DNA from: an uncultured Alphaproteobacteria bacterium
GTDB lineage: Bacteria > Pseudomonadota > Alphaproteobacteria > Micavibrionales > Micavibrionaceae
Direction: 5' to 3'
Length of the DNA stretch: 64,000 bases
Assembly: GCA_946481075.1 (NCBI GenBank)
Contig: CAMLMC010000003.1
Coordinates: forward strand, 1 to 64,000
The translations under genes and the position numbers were made by a program. The notes beneath the pieces are model-generated. The model searched no databases, was not told the origin of the DNA, and saw only the letters and a list, made by a program, of their open reading frames with translations. Positions 1 through 9,531 of this stretch are shown here, piece after piece; the first letter of the stretch is position 1; every line of letters begins with the position of its first letter.

Positions 1-1639
1 TAGAGTTTGATCCCCAGCAATAAGCCGCGCCATCCGTGCGAATACCGCAAGTATGCTCACCTAAACCCAATTGGGCGAATTTATGGTCGCCAGTTACGGC
101 TGTGGGGACTGTTCTATTAGTCGTGGTGCCGTCACCAATCCTACCATTAGAGTTTGATCCCCAGCAATAAGCCGCGCCATCCGTGCGAATACCGCAAGTA
201 TGACTAAATCCCGCACGGATTAAAATAAATTTATGGCCACCAGACACTGCAGTAGGTACATTACGCTGTATTGTGGTGCCATCACCCACCTGACCAGAAC
301 TGTTTTGCCCCCAGCAATAAGCCGCGCCATCCGTGCGAAGACCACATACGCCTACATTATTAGCACTGATTTGAACAAATTTATGGCCACCACTAACGGC
401 AACGGGAACACTGCTATCATTGGTTGTTCCGTTCCCAAGGAATCCTGCGGCGTTATACCCCCAGCAATAGGCCGCACCATCGGCCCGCAAAGCGCATGTA
501 GCCGAAAAACCATTGCTGATTTGAACAAACTTATGCCCCCCACTAACAACGGAGGGGGTATAGCTCAGGGATGTCGTTCCATTGCCTAATTGACCGTATG
601 TGTTGGAAGTTGCCCAACAATAAGCCGCACCATCGGCCCGCAAAGCGCAGGTGTGTCCTGCTACACTTATCTTCCCTTCCCAAAGCCCATTATAACTATA
701 CCCGCCGCTGCCTTCTCCGCCGCTGCCCGCCGGAACGTAGGCCGCGCCGTCGCACACCTCAACCCCGTTCGTGGCGTGATAACGCAAAAACCCTTCCTCT
801 CCGGCCGCGCACGATGTCACATTCGTATCGTTGTCGAGCTTCAGGCCTGCCTCCATCGTGACGGGCGCAGTGAGCTTGCCCTTGATCGTGCCGACCATCA
901 AACCGATGAAATCGCCAATCCCGGTTGCCATGTCGAGCGCGAAGTTCACATCCCCGTCGCCGTCTTTCACCTCCAAGGTTTTGGATATTTCCGTCGTGGT
1001 GGCATCACCGGCCTTCAAATTCCAGATACCGCCCATCTGCGCCTGTATTTCCGAGAAAGTATAGGTCAGAACGCTGTCATCGCTTCCCGATGGGCGCGTG
1101 ACATAGGTGGGGGAATTGGCACACGTGGTCTGGAACACTCTGTCCGGCCCGGCGGAAATCATCGCGATGAGGGTGCCGGCGGCATCCGCCTGCCCAGAAA
1201 GCCTGTTCGTGGTAGCGCAATCACCGTTTTTAATGTCGCTGCCATGGTCCCAGACGCAATAGCCATAGGTCGTGCCCCACGGATCAAGGCTCGTGATGCT
1301 GATACTGCCTGGCACGAACCCGCCGCCCGCGGGCGCGGTGCCGGTGCCGGATGCACTCCACTCCAGCGGCTCTACCACGCTATCGCCGTCACAATCGCCG
1401 CCATCGCCCTGTGCCATCGCCGTCGCAACCGAGAGCTTGCCGCCTGCCATCAAGGTGTTTTCGGCAACCGCGCGCTTGGTTACTTTCGACATAGAGGACA
1501 CAGGCCCCTTCATCACCGTGATCGCGCCCGCACCCAAAACACCGATCAACGCCACGGCAGAAAAGAGCGTGAATGCTATTCCGCCCGCCTGAGAGGCCCG
1601 CGCTTTATCCGCCCAGCGATGCATGAAGTTTTTCATCAT
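1..1639 (-). CDS. RCC1-repeat protein, C-terminus cut by the window edge
   Basis: The reverse strand is open from an ATG at 1639 to the window edge, about 546 residues with no stop. The N-terminus has a short basic segment and one hydrophobic helix (about residues 19-42), then a Cys-containing region of about 290 residues, a Gly/Ser linker and the start of an RCC1 beta-propeller. Four complete repeats and part of a fifth, about 50 residues each, carry the pattern C-[GA]-[LI]-R-[AT]-DGAAYCWG and GDGTT. The N-terminal half is clearly related to that of the neighbouring 1499-residue protein, so the two are tandem paralogues. Its ATG overlaps the neighbour's TGA (ATGA), which implies translational coupling. 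Paired cysteines in every repeat suggest an oxidising, extracytoplasmic location. The ligand is unknown. Confidence 0.85.
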   Translation of the reverse strand, partial: MMKNFMHRWADKARASQAGGIAFTLFSAVALIGVLGAGAITVMKGPVSSMSKVTKRAVAENTLMAGGKLSVATAMAQGDGGDCDGDSVVEPLEWSASGTGTAPAGGGFVPGSISITSLDPWGTTYGYCVWDHGSDIKNGDCATTNRLSGQADAAGTLIAMISAGPDRVFQTTCANSPTYVTRPSGSDDSVLTYTFSEIQAQMGGIWNLKAGDATTTEISKTLEVKDGDGDVNFALDMATGIGDFIGLMVGTIKGKLTAPVTMEAGLKLDNDTNVTSCAAGEEGFLRYHATNGVEVCDGAAYVPAGSGGEGSGGYSYNGLWEGKISVAGHTCALRADGAAYCWATSNTYGQLGNGTTSLSYTPSVVSGGHKFVQISNGFSATCALRADGAAYCWGYNAAGFLGNGTTNDSSVPVAVSGGHKFVQISANNVGVCGLRTDGAAYCWGQNSSGQVGDGTTIQRNVPTAVSGGHKFILIRAGFSHTCGIRTDGAAYCWGSNSNGRIGDGTTTNRTVPTAVTGDHKFAQLGLGEHTCGIRTDGAAYCWGSNS

Positions 1640-4600
1640 GGATCGCTCACTTTCACGGGGCTCGTAAGCGGAGATGTGGTTGTACCGTTACCTCCCTGAC
1701 CATTCGTATTGACACCCCAACAGTAAATAGAGCCGGAACTCGTAAGCCCACAACCGTTCGAACTACCTAAACCGATTTTTATAAATTTATGCCCGCCAGT
1801 TACAATTGTTGGTATAAGGCGTTGTGTTGTAGTTCCATCGCCCAACTGGCCGATATTATTGACGCCCCAGCAATAGGCCGCGCCATCACTGCGTATGCCG
1901 CAAGTAGAGCTGTATCCTGCTGATAATTGTATAAATTTATGCCCGCCATTCACCGAAACGGGGGATGTGCGTTGGGTAGTGGAATTGTCCCCCACCTGCC
2001 CGTTTGTATTCAAGCCCCAGCAATATGCCGCGCCATCACTGCGAAGGCCGCAAGTATGGCTTGCGCCCACCGCCAGTTGCACAAATTTATGGCTCCCGCC
2101 CACAAGGACAGGCGATGTACGATCCGTTGTGCTGGCATCACCCAATTGCCCGTTGCCATTGTTGCCCCAGCAATAAGTCGCGCCATCATTGCGAATGCCG
2201 CATGAATGGTTGTCGGGGCCCGCCGCCAAATGAACAAAGACGTGGCTTCCTGTCACGGCAGAGGGCGTTGATTGCGGCCAGGTTGTCGTTCCATTGCCCA
2301 ACTGCCCTTTATTGTTATATCCCCAGCAATAAGCGGCTCCACTTGTTGTAAGCCCGCACCTATGGCTATTTCCATTCGTAAGTTCTTTGAATTTATAACC
2401 ACCCGATACGGCAACCGGGGTGGTTTGGTCCGTTGTATTTCCATTGCCAAGTTGCCCGTTGTTATTCGCGCCTGAACAATAGGCCGCGCCATCGGTGCGA
2501 AGCCCGCAAACACTGCTGGATATAACCGCATATTGTTTGAATTTGTGGCCACCCAGCACGGCTGTCGGCGTTTCCCGCTGTGTTGTAGTTCCATCGCCGA
2601 TAGGGCCGCTTGAATTTCCACCCCAGCAATAGGCATCGCCGTTACTACGGATGGCGCAGGATCCGTTCACAAAATCCCATGTCACGCCGCTCGCCGATAC
2701 GCTGGATGCAAAGGTTGTCCAGCTTGTGCCGTTGCAATATTCCCATACCGCCCCGCCGGTGTAACGCAACGCACCGGAATTGCCCGCACCGCACGCATTC
2801 GCATCATTCCCGAATTTGAACGATGATTTTTGCGTTTCGGTCATGGAGAAGGTGGGAACATGGGTGGGGATAGAGCGATTGGTCGTTGTGCCATCACCGA
2901 GCCGTCCGAATGAGTTCGCGCCCCAGCAATAGGCGGTGCCGTCGATTCTGAGACCACATGTATGATCGGCACCGGAGGAAATTTGTGCAAACTTGTAGCC
3001 GCCGCTTACAGCTGTGGGAACATTTGTATTCGTGCTGGTGCCATCTCCCAACTGTGAATTGCTATTACGCCCCCAGCAATACGCCGCGCCATCCGTACGA
3101 AGGCCACATGTATAATAAGTCCCGCCGCCTATCTGCAAAAACTTATGCCCACCGCTCACCGCCGTTGGAACATAACTATGCGTATTTGTGCCATCACCCA
3201 GTTGACCGTAAGTATTTATTCCCCAACAATAAGCTGCGCCATCCGTACGAAGGCCACACGTGCTGTAACCGCCATACCCCAATCGCGCAAACTTGTAACC
3301 GCCGCTCACCGCCGTTGGAACATAACGATTCGTAGTTGTGCCGTCTCCAAGGTAACCGAAACTGTTTTGGCCCCAGCAATAGGCCGCGCCATCGCTGCGT
3401 AGGCCACATGTGTGATTATAACCACCTACCAACTGTACAAATTTATGCCCACCAGTTACCGCCGTTGGCAAGCTTTTATTTACCGACGTGCCATCACCCA
3501 ACTGACCCGCGTTGTTATATCCCCAGCAGTAGGCCTCGCCATCCGTGCGTAGGCCACAGGTATGAAAGTAGCCTCCGGCCAGCTGCACGAATTTATGGCT
3601 GCCGTTTACTGCCGTCGGCACCAACCTCTCGGTTGTTGTGCCATCCCCAAGCTGGCCAGCAGCATTCTGTCCCCAGCAATAGGCCGCACCATCGGCGCGT
3701 AAAGCGCATGTACTATAGGATGTAGAAGTATCCATCAGCTGCATGAATTTGTGGCCGCCGTTTACCGCCGTCGGAACATATCTCGCCGTGGTAGTGCCAT
3801 CTCCTAGTCTACCGTTCACATTCTCTCCCCAGCAATAGGCCGCACCATCGGCGCGTAAAGCGCATGTATGTGTACTGCCAGTGGAAATCTTCCCCTCCCA
3901 GATCCCGCTGTAATTATACTGGCTGTCCTTTGCGCCGAGTTGTTTGAAAGCCGCGCCATCGCAAAGTTCGAGGACGCCGCCTTTATACCGCATTGTGCCG
4001 ATGGTTGTGGAATCACATGTCGGTTCGTTGTTGCCGAACTGGAAGGCGTTGTTTTGGGATTCCACCATGGAAAAGCCCGATACGTGGGTCGGAATAGAAC
4101 TCGCAGTGGTGGTCCCGTCACCAAGACGGCCATAGGAATTCAATCCCCAGCAATAGGCGGCGCCATCTGCTTTTAAAGCACATGCATTTCCTTGACTATT
4201 CGCTGAAATTTCTACAAAGGGCCCGCCCAAGACCGCAACTGGGGTAAAACTTGTAGTAGTAGTCCCATCTCCTAAACCGCCCCAATAATTATCCCCCCAA
4301 CAATAGGCGGCACCATCGGTACGTATACCACACGCGTGGGAGTGGCTTGTAGCCAAATCAATAAACTTGTGGTTGCCAGAAACAGGCGTTGGCACACTCT
4401 TATTAATATTGGTACCATCACCCAGTGCGCCTCCTGCTCCATTGGAATTCATTCCCCAGCAATAAGCCGCACCATCGGTACGTATAGCGCAATTATAAAG
4501 ATAGCCTCCTGCCAAATACGCGAATTTGTGCCCTCCTGATACGGCTGTTGGAACGGATTTTGCCGCTGTTGTACCATCGCCTAATTGGCCGTAGAAGTTT

Positions 4601-6135
4601 TGTCCCCAGCAATAGGCCGCGCCATCACTGCGGAGGCCACAAGTAAAATTAGCACCCACTGTTATTTGTATAAATTTATGCCCACCGGTTACTGCCGTTG
4701 GCACAGCACGATCGGTTGACGTTCCATCCCCCAATTGCCCATGGCTATTACCACCCCAGCAATAGGCCGCGCCGTCGGTGCGAAGGCCGCAGGTATGAAG
4801 TGAGCGTACACTAATTTGGACAAATTTATGGCCACCAGATACTGGCACCGGCGTCAAACTATTCGTTGTGGTTCCGTCCCCTAGCTGTCTATTGGCATTG
4901 CTCCCCCAGCAATAGGCCGCACCATCGGTGCGAAGGCCGCAAGTATAGTCTTGGCCAGCCTTAATCTGTAAAAATTTGTGGTCGCCTACAACTGCTATTG
5001 GAAGTAAACTGTTCGTGGTTGTGCCGTTCCCAAGCTCACCACTGCCATTATATCCCCAACAATAGGCCGTGCCATCGGCGCGAAGGCCGCAGGTATGATA
5101 GCCCGCGCTGATCTTGCCTTCATATAATCCGCCATAACTATATCCACCACCGCCGCCTCCACCGCCGATGGAGACATAGGCGGTGCCATCGCAAACCTGC
5201 ATCCCTTCGGTGGAATGATTGCGCAACGTGCCTTCCGCACCAGCGGTACAATCAACATCCGGGGCATCCGTTTCATCGGCGAGTTGCAAGCCCGATCCCA
5301 TTTCGATGGGATCCGTTCCAAGCCCCGTAATTGTCCCTGTCGTTACTTCTTCAAACGTCCCCGCCCCCGTCGTGTTGTCGAGCGCGAAGGTGACATTACC
5401 GCCGCCGTCTTTTACCTCGAGCTTTTTGCCGATCTGCGCGGTGGTGTCATCACCGCTTTTCAGATTCCACAAACCGCCCGCTACCTTTTCCGCCTCGGCA
5501 TAGGTGAAAGAAGTGACAAGGTCATCACTGCCCGCAACTTTTTGAACGAAGGTGGGTGAGGCCGCGCAACTTGTCTGGAATTTTTTGTCAGGGCCGGAGG
5601 AAATAATTGCGACCAGAACCCCTGCGGCGCTCGCATGCCCCGCAAGCCTGTCATCGGATGCGCAGGTGCCGTTGCGGATGGCCGACCCATGATCCCACAC
5701 ACAGTAACCGTAAGAGCGCCCCCATGGATCGAGAAGACCGACCCCGAGACCGGCTGGCAGGAACCCGCCGCCCGTGGGTGCCGTGCCGGTTCCGCTCGAA
5801 GACCATGCCATGGGTTCGGCAAGCCCGTCGCCGTCGCAATCCGCACCGCCCGCCTGTTCCGCGGCATTGAGCACAGTGAGTTTCGAAGAAGCCAGAATAT
5901 TGTCTTCGGCAATGGTGCGCTTGGTCACCTGTTGCATGGTGGCCACGGGGCCCTTCATGACGGTGGTCGCGGAGTAGCCGATAAGGCCGACCATGCCGAC
6001 CGCAGCGAACATCGCAAAGACAACGTTCCCGGCCTGACGTTTTCTAATATTAGGGTCTGTGGATGAAGCAGCTCGCAGGTTTTGGCGCCATGAATGACGG
6101 GCTACGCGTGTCCAGAATGTCAGTGTTTCCCCCAA
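1636..6135 (-). CDS. Giant RCC1-repeat protein with three seven-repeat propellers (1499 aa)
   Basis: The start is TTG, preceded by GGGAG at good spacing. Residues 1-33 are basic, 34-60 form one hydrophobic helix after an R-Q-A-G-N motif resembling Tad-type pilin-like proteins, and 61-330 are a Cys-containing region ending in a glycine run. Then come three blocks of seven RCC1 repeats each (about 340-690, 755-1100, 1150-1499), 21 in all. They are separated by 50-60 residue linkers with the pattern F-x-FGN...C...G-x-[ML]RY...CDG or CNG. RCC1 propellers are seven-bladed, so the protein should fold as three complete propellers on a string. Almost every repeat has two cysteines about 11 residues apart (C-GLRTDGAAY-C), consistent with disulfides outside the cytoplasm. 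It is probably a surface or secreted binding or adhesion protein; the ligand is not evident. Confidence 0.9.
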   Translation of the reverse strand: MGETLTFWTRVARHSWRQNLRAASSTDPNIRKRQAGNVVFAMFAAVGMVGLIGYSATTVMKGPVATMQQVTKRTIAEDNILASSKLTVLNAAEQAGGADCDGDGLAEPMAWSSSGTGTAPTGGGFLPAGLGVGLLDPWGRSYGYCVWDHGSAIRNGTCASDDRLAGHASAAGVLVAIISSGPDKKFQTSCAASPTFVQKVAGSDDLVTSFTYAEAEKVAGGLWNLKSGDDTTAQIGKKLEVKDGGGNVTFALDNTTGAGTFEEVTTGTITGLGTDPIEMGSGLQLADETDAPDVDCTAGAEGTLRNHSTEGMQVCDGTAYVSIGGGGGGGGYSYGGLYEGKISAGYHTCGLRADGTAYCWGYNGSGELGNGTTTNSLLPIAVVGDHKFLQIKAGQDYTCGLRTDGAAYCWGSNANRQLGDGTTTNSLTPVPVSGGHKFVQISVRSLHTCGLRTDGAAYCWGGNSHGQLGDGTSTDRAVPTAVTGGHKFIQITVGANFTCGLRSDGAAYCWGQNFYGQLGDGTTAAKSVPTAVSGGHKFAYLAGGYLYNCAIRTDGAAYCWGMNSNGAGGALGDGTNINKSVPTPVSGNHKFIDLATSHSHACGIRTDGAAYCWGDNYWGGLGDGTTTTSFTPVAVLGGPFVEISANSQGNACALKADGAAYCWGLNSYGRLGDGTTTASSIPTHVSGFSMVESQNNAFQFGNNEPTCDSTTIGTMRYKGGVLELCDGAAFKQLGAKDSQYNYSGIWEGKISTGSTHTCALRADGAAYCWGENVNGRLGDGTTTARYVPTAVNGGHKFMQLMDTSTSYSTCALRADGAAYCWGQNAAGQLGDGTTTERLVPTAVNGSHKFVQLAGGYFHTCGLRTDGEAYCWGYNNAGQLGDGTSVNKSLPTAVTGGHKFVQLVGGYNHTCGLRSDGAAYCWGQNSFGYLGDGTTTNRYVPTAVSGGYKFARLGYGGYSTCGLRTDGAAYCWGINTYGQLGDGTNTHSYVPTAVSGGHKFLQIGGGTYYTCGLRTDGAAYCWGRNSNSQLGDGTSTNTNVPTAVSGGYKFAQISSGADHTCGLRIDGTAYCWGANSFGRLGDGTTTNRSIPTHVPTFSMTETQKSSFKFGNDANACGAGNSGALRYTGGAVWEYCNGTSWTTFASSVSASGVTWDFVNGSCAIRSNGDAYCWGGNSSGPIGDGTTTQRETPTAVLGGHKFKQYAVISSSVCGLRTDGAAYCSGANNNGQLGNGNTTDQTTPVAVSGGYKFKELTNGNSHRCGLTTSGAAYCWGYNNKGQLGNGTTTWPQSTPSAVTGSHVFVHLAAGPDNHSCGIRNDGATYCWGNNGNGQLGDASTTDRTSPVLVGGSHKFVQLAVGASHTCGLRSDGAAYCWGLNTNGQVGDNSTTQRTSPVSVNGGHKFIQLSAGYSSTCGIRSDGAAYCWGVNNIGQLGDGTTTQRLIPTIVTGGHKFIKIGLGSSNGCGLTSSGSIYCWGVNTNGQGGNGTTTSPLTSPVKVSDP
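1640..5125 (-). repeat. Tandem ~150-bp DNA repeats encoding the RCC1 blades
   Basis: The DNA encoding the 21 RCC1 blades is itself repetitive with a period near 150 bp. The segment encoding DGAAYCWG (forward strand ccccagcaataggccgcgcc) recurs almost unchanged in most units. The same unit is present in positions 1-650 of the neighbouring gene. Such near-identical repeats are substrates for recombination and for assembly collapse. Confidence 0.85.
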
Positions 6136-6291
6136 CTGACGTCTCCCGCTTAGAATAAACCCCCGAAGAATATCCCTTAAGCTTACCTGAAAAACGCTAA
6201 ATACTTGTTAAGGAATGGCCGGATGGCCATAAAGAGGGTCACGAATCGCTGCGATAATTATGACGCAGTTGCAAAAAGCCTACAAGGGCGG

Positions 6292-6966
6292 CTATTTCGT
6301 CCAAAGCGGGTTCTTCATGGAGGCCAGCATGGCTTCATGGGCCGCGACCTCTTCTTCTTGCACCGCAAAAACGCGTGGTTCGCGATAGGTGCGGATTGTC
6401 TGGGTCACAGATGCGCTCTGCCCGCTGACAAAAGAGACGATATCAAGCCCTCCCTGCCGCCCGCCGGTGAGTTCAAGATAAACTTCTGCCAGAAGCTGGC
6501 TGTCAAGCAAGGCGCCGTGATATGTGCGTCCTGAATTGTCGATATTGAAACGACGGCAAAGTGCATCAAGGTTTGCAGGGCTGCCGGGGAATTTCTGCCT
6601 CGCCATTTTGAGAGTATCTAGAACGCGACGGTTGTCGAGCGATGGAAAGCCGAACATCTTGAGCTCGGCATTCAGGAACTTCACGTCGAATTCCGCATTG
6701 TGGATGACCAGGCGGTCATTGCCGATGAAATCCATGAAATTGCCGACAATCTCACCAAAAGTTGGCATGTCTTTCACATACTCGTCGGTAATACCGTGCA
6801 CGGCGGTGGCCTCGGGCGGGATCGGGCGTTCGGGATTGATATAGACGTGATAAGTCTTCCCCGTCGGCAGCTGGTTCATCAATTCGACGCAGCCTATTTC
6901 GACCAGACGATCGCCAGTGGATGGGTCCATACCCGTGGTTTCGGTATCGAGAACGATTTCACGCAT
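6292..6966 (-). CDS. dnaQ: DNA polymerase III epsilon subunit (3'-5' proofreading exonuclease)
   Basis: This 224-residue protein begins with the DEDD exonuclease motif I (VLDTETTGMDP, Asp7 and Glu9). HNAEFDVKFL is motif II, and Exo III is represented by YHGALLDSQLLAEVY (H and D). It removes misincorporated bases as part of the Pol III core. The length fits the alphaproteobacterial DnaQ family. Its start overlaps the 3' end of coaE by 8 bases, and aroE-coaE-dnaQ form one minus-strand operon. The 156 bp downstream to the RCC1 gene hold no clear terminator. RNase T-like paralogues exist, but the motif set and the coaE neighbourhood make dnaQ the best name. Confidence 0.95.
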   Translation of the reverse strand: MREIVLDTETTGMDPSTGDRLVEIGCVELMNQLPTGKTYHVYINPERPIPPEATAVHGITDEYVKDMPTFGEIVGNFMDFIGNDRLVIHNAEFDVKFLNAELKMFGFPSLDNRRVLDTLKMARQKFPGSPANLDALCRRFNIDNSGRTYHGALLDSQLLAEVYLELTGGRQGGLDIVSFVSGQSASVTQTIRTYREPRVFAVQEEEVAAHEAMLASMKNPLWTK

Positions 6967-7561
6967 GGCCCACTAAAACCTGTTTTACGATGTTATGCAA
7001 CTGCCGATATGTCCGCGCATATCCCATGCCGGTATCGACAACGAAATCGGCGCGCGCACGTTTTTGCGCATCCGGCATCTGGTGATCGAGAATTTTTAAA
7101 AAGCGTCGTTCATCCATATTGGGCCGCGATAAAACACGGCGGCGCTGGATATCAAAGGGCGCACTGACGCAAATCGTATAATCGACACGGGCCTCCGCGC
7201 CGGTTTCGTACAGCAAGGGAATGTCAAGCACGACAACGCGCTTGCCGATCCTGCGCATCGCCGTGATAAATTTACGCTGTCCTTGCTGCACGATCGGATG
7301 GAGAATCGCTTCAAGCTCCGCCCGTTTTTCTGCGTCTTCAAATACGATCCCGCCGAGGACTTTGCGGTTGATCGTCCGCGTTTTTTTGTCCCAGCTTTCG
7401 GGGAACGTCACGGCAACCTCTTCAAACGCGGCTCCCTTTGGTGACAACGCCTTGTGCACATCGGCATCGGAATCAAAAACGGGAACGCCCATGCGTTTAA
7501 GCATCCGCGCCGCGGTTGATTTTCCCATCCCGATAGAACCGGTAAGGCCAAGTATAATCAT
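6959..7561 (-). CDS. coaE: Dephospho-CoA kinase
   Basis: Catalyses the last step of coenzyme A synthesis, phosphorylation of the ribose 3'-OH of dephospho-CoA by ATP. The Walker A loop GLTGSIGMGKSTAA sits at the extreme N-terminus, followed by DSDADVHK and LDIPLLYET, both typical of CoaE. The ATG at 7561 overlaps the aroE stop as ATGA, giving 200 residues; an 18-residue upstream extension in the same frame would run into aroE and is rejected. It lies between aroE and dnaQ, as is usual in alphaproteobacteria. Confidence 0.95.
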   Translation of the reverse strand: MIILGLTGSIGMGKSTAARMLKRMGVPVFDSDADVHKALSPKGAAFEEVAVTFPESWDKKTRTINRKVLGGIVFEDAEKRAELEAILHPIVQQGQRKFITAMRRIGKRVVVLDIPLLYETGAEARVDYTICVSAPFDIQRRRVLSRPNMDERRFLKILDHQMPDAQKRARADFVVDTGMGYARTYRQLHNIVKQVLVGHA

Positions 7562-8379
7562 CTCAGAACAATATCCTGAAGCTCTTGCGTTACATCGGGC
7601 AAAACTCCATGCCATTTCTCGAAGGCTGGCCGTGCCTGATGGAGCAACATACCGATGCCCGTGACAATCGGATTCCCTCTGCCCTTCGCCGCGGACAGCA
7701 AATCCGTCATCAATGGCGCATACACAATATCCGCAACAACCGCATGCTGGGGCAATTGCGAAAGGTCAATTTGCAACGGATCTTTGCCCGTCATTCCGGA
7801 TGATGTCGTGTTCACGACGAAACTTGCCCCCTTCAGTATATCGCTGCGATGTTCCCATTCAGCCAAACGGAGAATTTTATTGTCCATAGAGCGAATATCA
7901 CGTGCCTTGTCGCCTGTGCGGTTCGTGACAATGATCTTGTCCGCACCTGCACCGATCAGCGCGTGGATAACGGCGCGCGCAGCGCCCCCCGCCCCCAGAA
8001 CGACGCAGGGGCCTTTGGAAAAATCGGGCTTATTGCCGCTTTCAACAACATTTTGCCAAAAGCCATAGGCATCTGTGTTGGTACCTGACAACTTTCCATT
8101 TTTGATGATCACCGTATTCACGGCGCGGATAGCCTTGGCGGTATCATCGACCTCATCGCACAGATCGAAAATATCCTGTTTGTGCGGCGTTGTGACGTTG
8201 AATCCGGCATAACCTTCATCGACCAGTTTTTGCACGCCTGACCTCAAATTGTCGGATGGAATGTCGATCGCTTTGAACTCTCCGCTCAATCCATATTTTT
8301 GTATCCAGTAATTATGGATGGCGGGGCTTTTGCTGTGCGATACCGGATGGCCGATCAAACCTGTTTTCACAAAACTCAT
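7558..8379 (-). CDS. aroE: Shikimate dehydrogenase (NADP+)
   Basis: Reduces 3-dehydroshikimate to shikimate in the chorismate pathway. The 273-residue protein has the substrate-binding start GLIGHPVSHSKSPAIHN, the catalytic Lys in NVTTPHKQ, NTDAYGF, and the nucleotide-binding loop VLGAGGAARAV followed by VTNRT, a typical NADP-specific arrangement. The C-terminal GIGMLLHQA motif is present. It is the first gene of the aroE-coaE-dnaQ operon. In related genomes maf precedes aroE; here the upstream gene is an unrelated unknown. Confidence 0.96.
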   Translation of the reverse strand: MSFVKTGLIGHPVSHSKSPAIHNYWIQKYGLSGEFKAIDIPSDNLRSGVQKLVDEGYAGFNVTTPHKQDIFDLCDEVDDTAKAIRAVNTVIIKNGKLSGTNTDAYGFWQNVVESGNKPDFSKGPCVVLGAGGAARAVIHALIGAGADKIIVTNRTGDKARDIRSMDNKILRLAEWEHRSDILKGASFVVNTTSSGMTGKDPLQIDLSQLPQHAVVADIVYAPLMTDLLSAAKGRGNPIVTGIGMLLHQARPAFEKWHGVLPDVTQELQDIVLR

Positions 8380-8438
8380 GAGAATACCTCTTCTGTCCGC
8401 TCATTCTAGAACGGCCAGGGCGGTCTGAAAACAGGGAA

Positions 8439-9521
8439 TTATTCTTTTACCGTGACCAGCCCGGTCGGGAAAATCTTGCTGGCAAGAAGGGAGTCGCGGA
8501 ACGGCACGCCTTCCACCATCACAACCTTGGAGTCATAGATAATCTGGAAGAGGTGGGATTCGTTGATCTCATCATGCATTGCAACAAAATAGGGGTCTGC
8601 GGCAATGTTTGCGCCCATGCCTTGAAGATATTTGATGTTGGACGGCTGGGCGGAAATATCTTCGATCGCGGTATAGGAAAGCGAGGCCGCGCCAAATTGG
8701 CCGCCCTGCTGCTGATATTCGTCCATCAATGACAAGGTGGCGGCATCGCACACGGCAACGCGCGCATCCTCGCCATACCACTGGCAGAATGTGCGTGTCA
8801 GGACCGCCCCGTCATAAAAACCGGCAGGGTCCTTTTCAACCGCGCGGGTAAAAATCATCGCCATATCTCCTTCGTCGGAACCAAGGATATGACGCCATAG
8901 ATCGCTGTGTCCTGCCGCGCGCAATTCCCATCCCGCAAGGATGGTCACTGTTTCGATATCGGCTGCCTTGACCCGCCCCAGCATCAAAACGGCATCTGGA
9001 CGGTGCTTTGTTTCAAAGCCGTAATCCTGCCCTTCATGCCAGACAGCGCGTAGCGCCCGGATAAAATTACAAAAGAGCGCATGACGGAAATGCGAGGAAC
9101 GGCCCAGCGCACCTGCTGTAAAGCCGGAATGATCGAGCGTGATAATTCCCGCCTCTTCATTGATGTCATAGCCGGTGCCGGAAAGATCGGAAAGACAGAG
9201 CGACCATTCCTGTTCGATGGCATATTTAAGCAGCAAACGTGCGGCAGGGCTTTCGGCGGCCATTCCGCAAAGCCACTGCACAATGTCGTAATCTTCCTCG
9301 AACGCATAAGGATAGGCATCCAGATTGTGGAAGGTGCGGATAGAGTCAAAGGCTATCGTATCGAGGGGGACAAGCGATGTTCTCGCTTCACCATTGCGAT
9401 ACTGGCAGATAACAACTTCGTTTGTTGTCCTTCTGTCCGGCCTTGTCCGGCCTTTTGTTTTAAAACGGGTGGCTTTCACGTCATTTAACTCCGCGTCATC
9501 GAACCTTTCGGCTCCTGACAA
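8439..9521 (-). CDS. Unrecognised protein, probable paralogue of its upstream neighbour (DUF6782-like?)
   Basis: The frame is open up to 9842, but that part overlaps the previous gene. I favour the TTG at 9521, which follows AAAGAG at six bases and lies just after the upstream stop, giving 360 residues; an ATG at 9563 is the alternative. It has no signal peptide or membrane segment. Around residues 160-220 a region with R-A-[LV]-x-x-x-W followed by a WELRAAG segment parallels the same region of the upstream gene (LRRHWQH, then AWELQLAG). From memory this layout resembles the DUF6782 putative metallopeptidases, but no HExxH is present, so any peptidase activity is doubtful. Function unknown. 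Confidence 0.7.
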   Translation of the reverse strand: MSGAERFDDAELNDVKATRFKTKGRTRPDRRTTNEVVICQYRNGEARTSLVPLDTIAFDSIRTFHNLDAYPYAFEEDYDIVQWLCGMAAESPAARLLLKYAIEQEWSLCLSDLSGTGYDINEEAGIITLDHSGFTAGALGRSSHFRHALFCNFIRALRAVWHEGQDYGFETKHRPDAVLMLGRVKAADIETVTILAGWELRAAGHSDLWRHILGSDEGDMAMIFTRAVEKDPAGFYDGAVLTRTFCQWYGEDARVAVCDAATLSLMDEYQQQGGQFGAASLSYTAIEDISAQPSNIKYLQGMGANIAADPYFVAMHDEINESHLFQIIYDSKVVMVEGVPFRDSLLASKIFPTGLVTVKE

Positions 9522-9531
9522 TATGAACTCT

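Noticed and set aside
1..5125. Regularly spaced repeats that might be a CRISPR array
   Set aside because: The period is about 150 bp, the whole unit is coding and in one frame, and the product is an RCC1 repeat protein.
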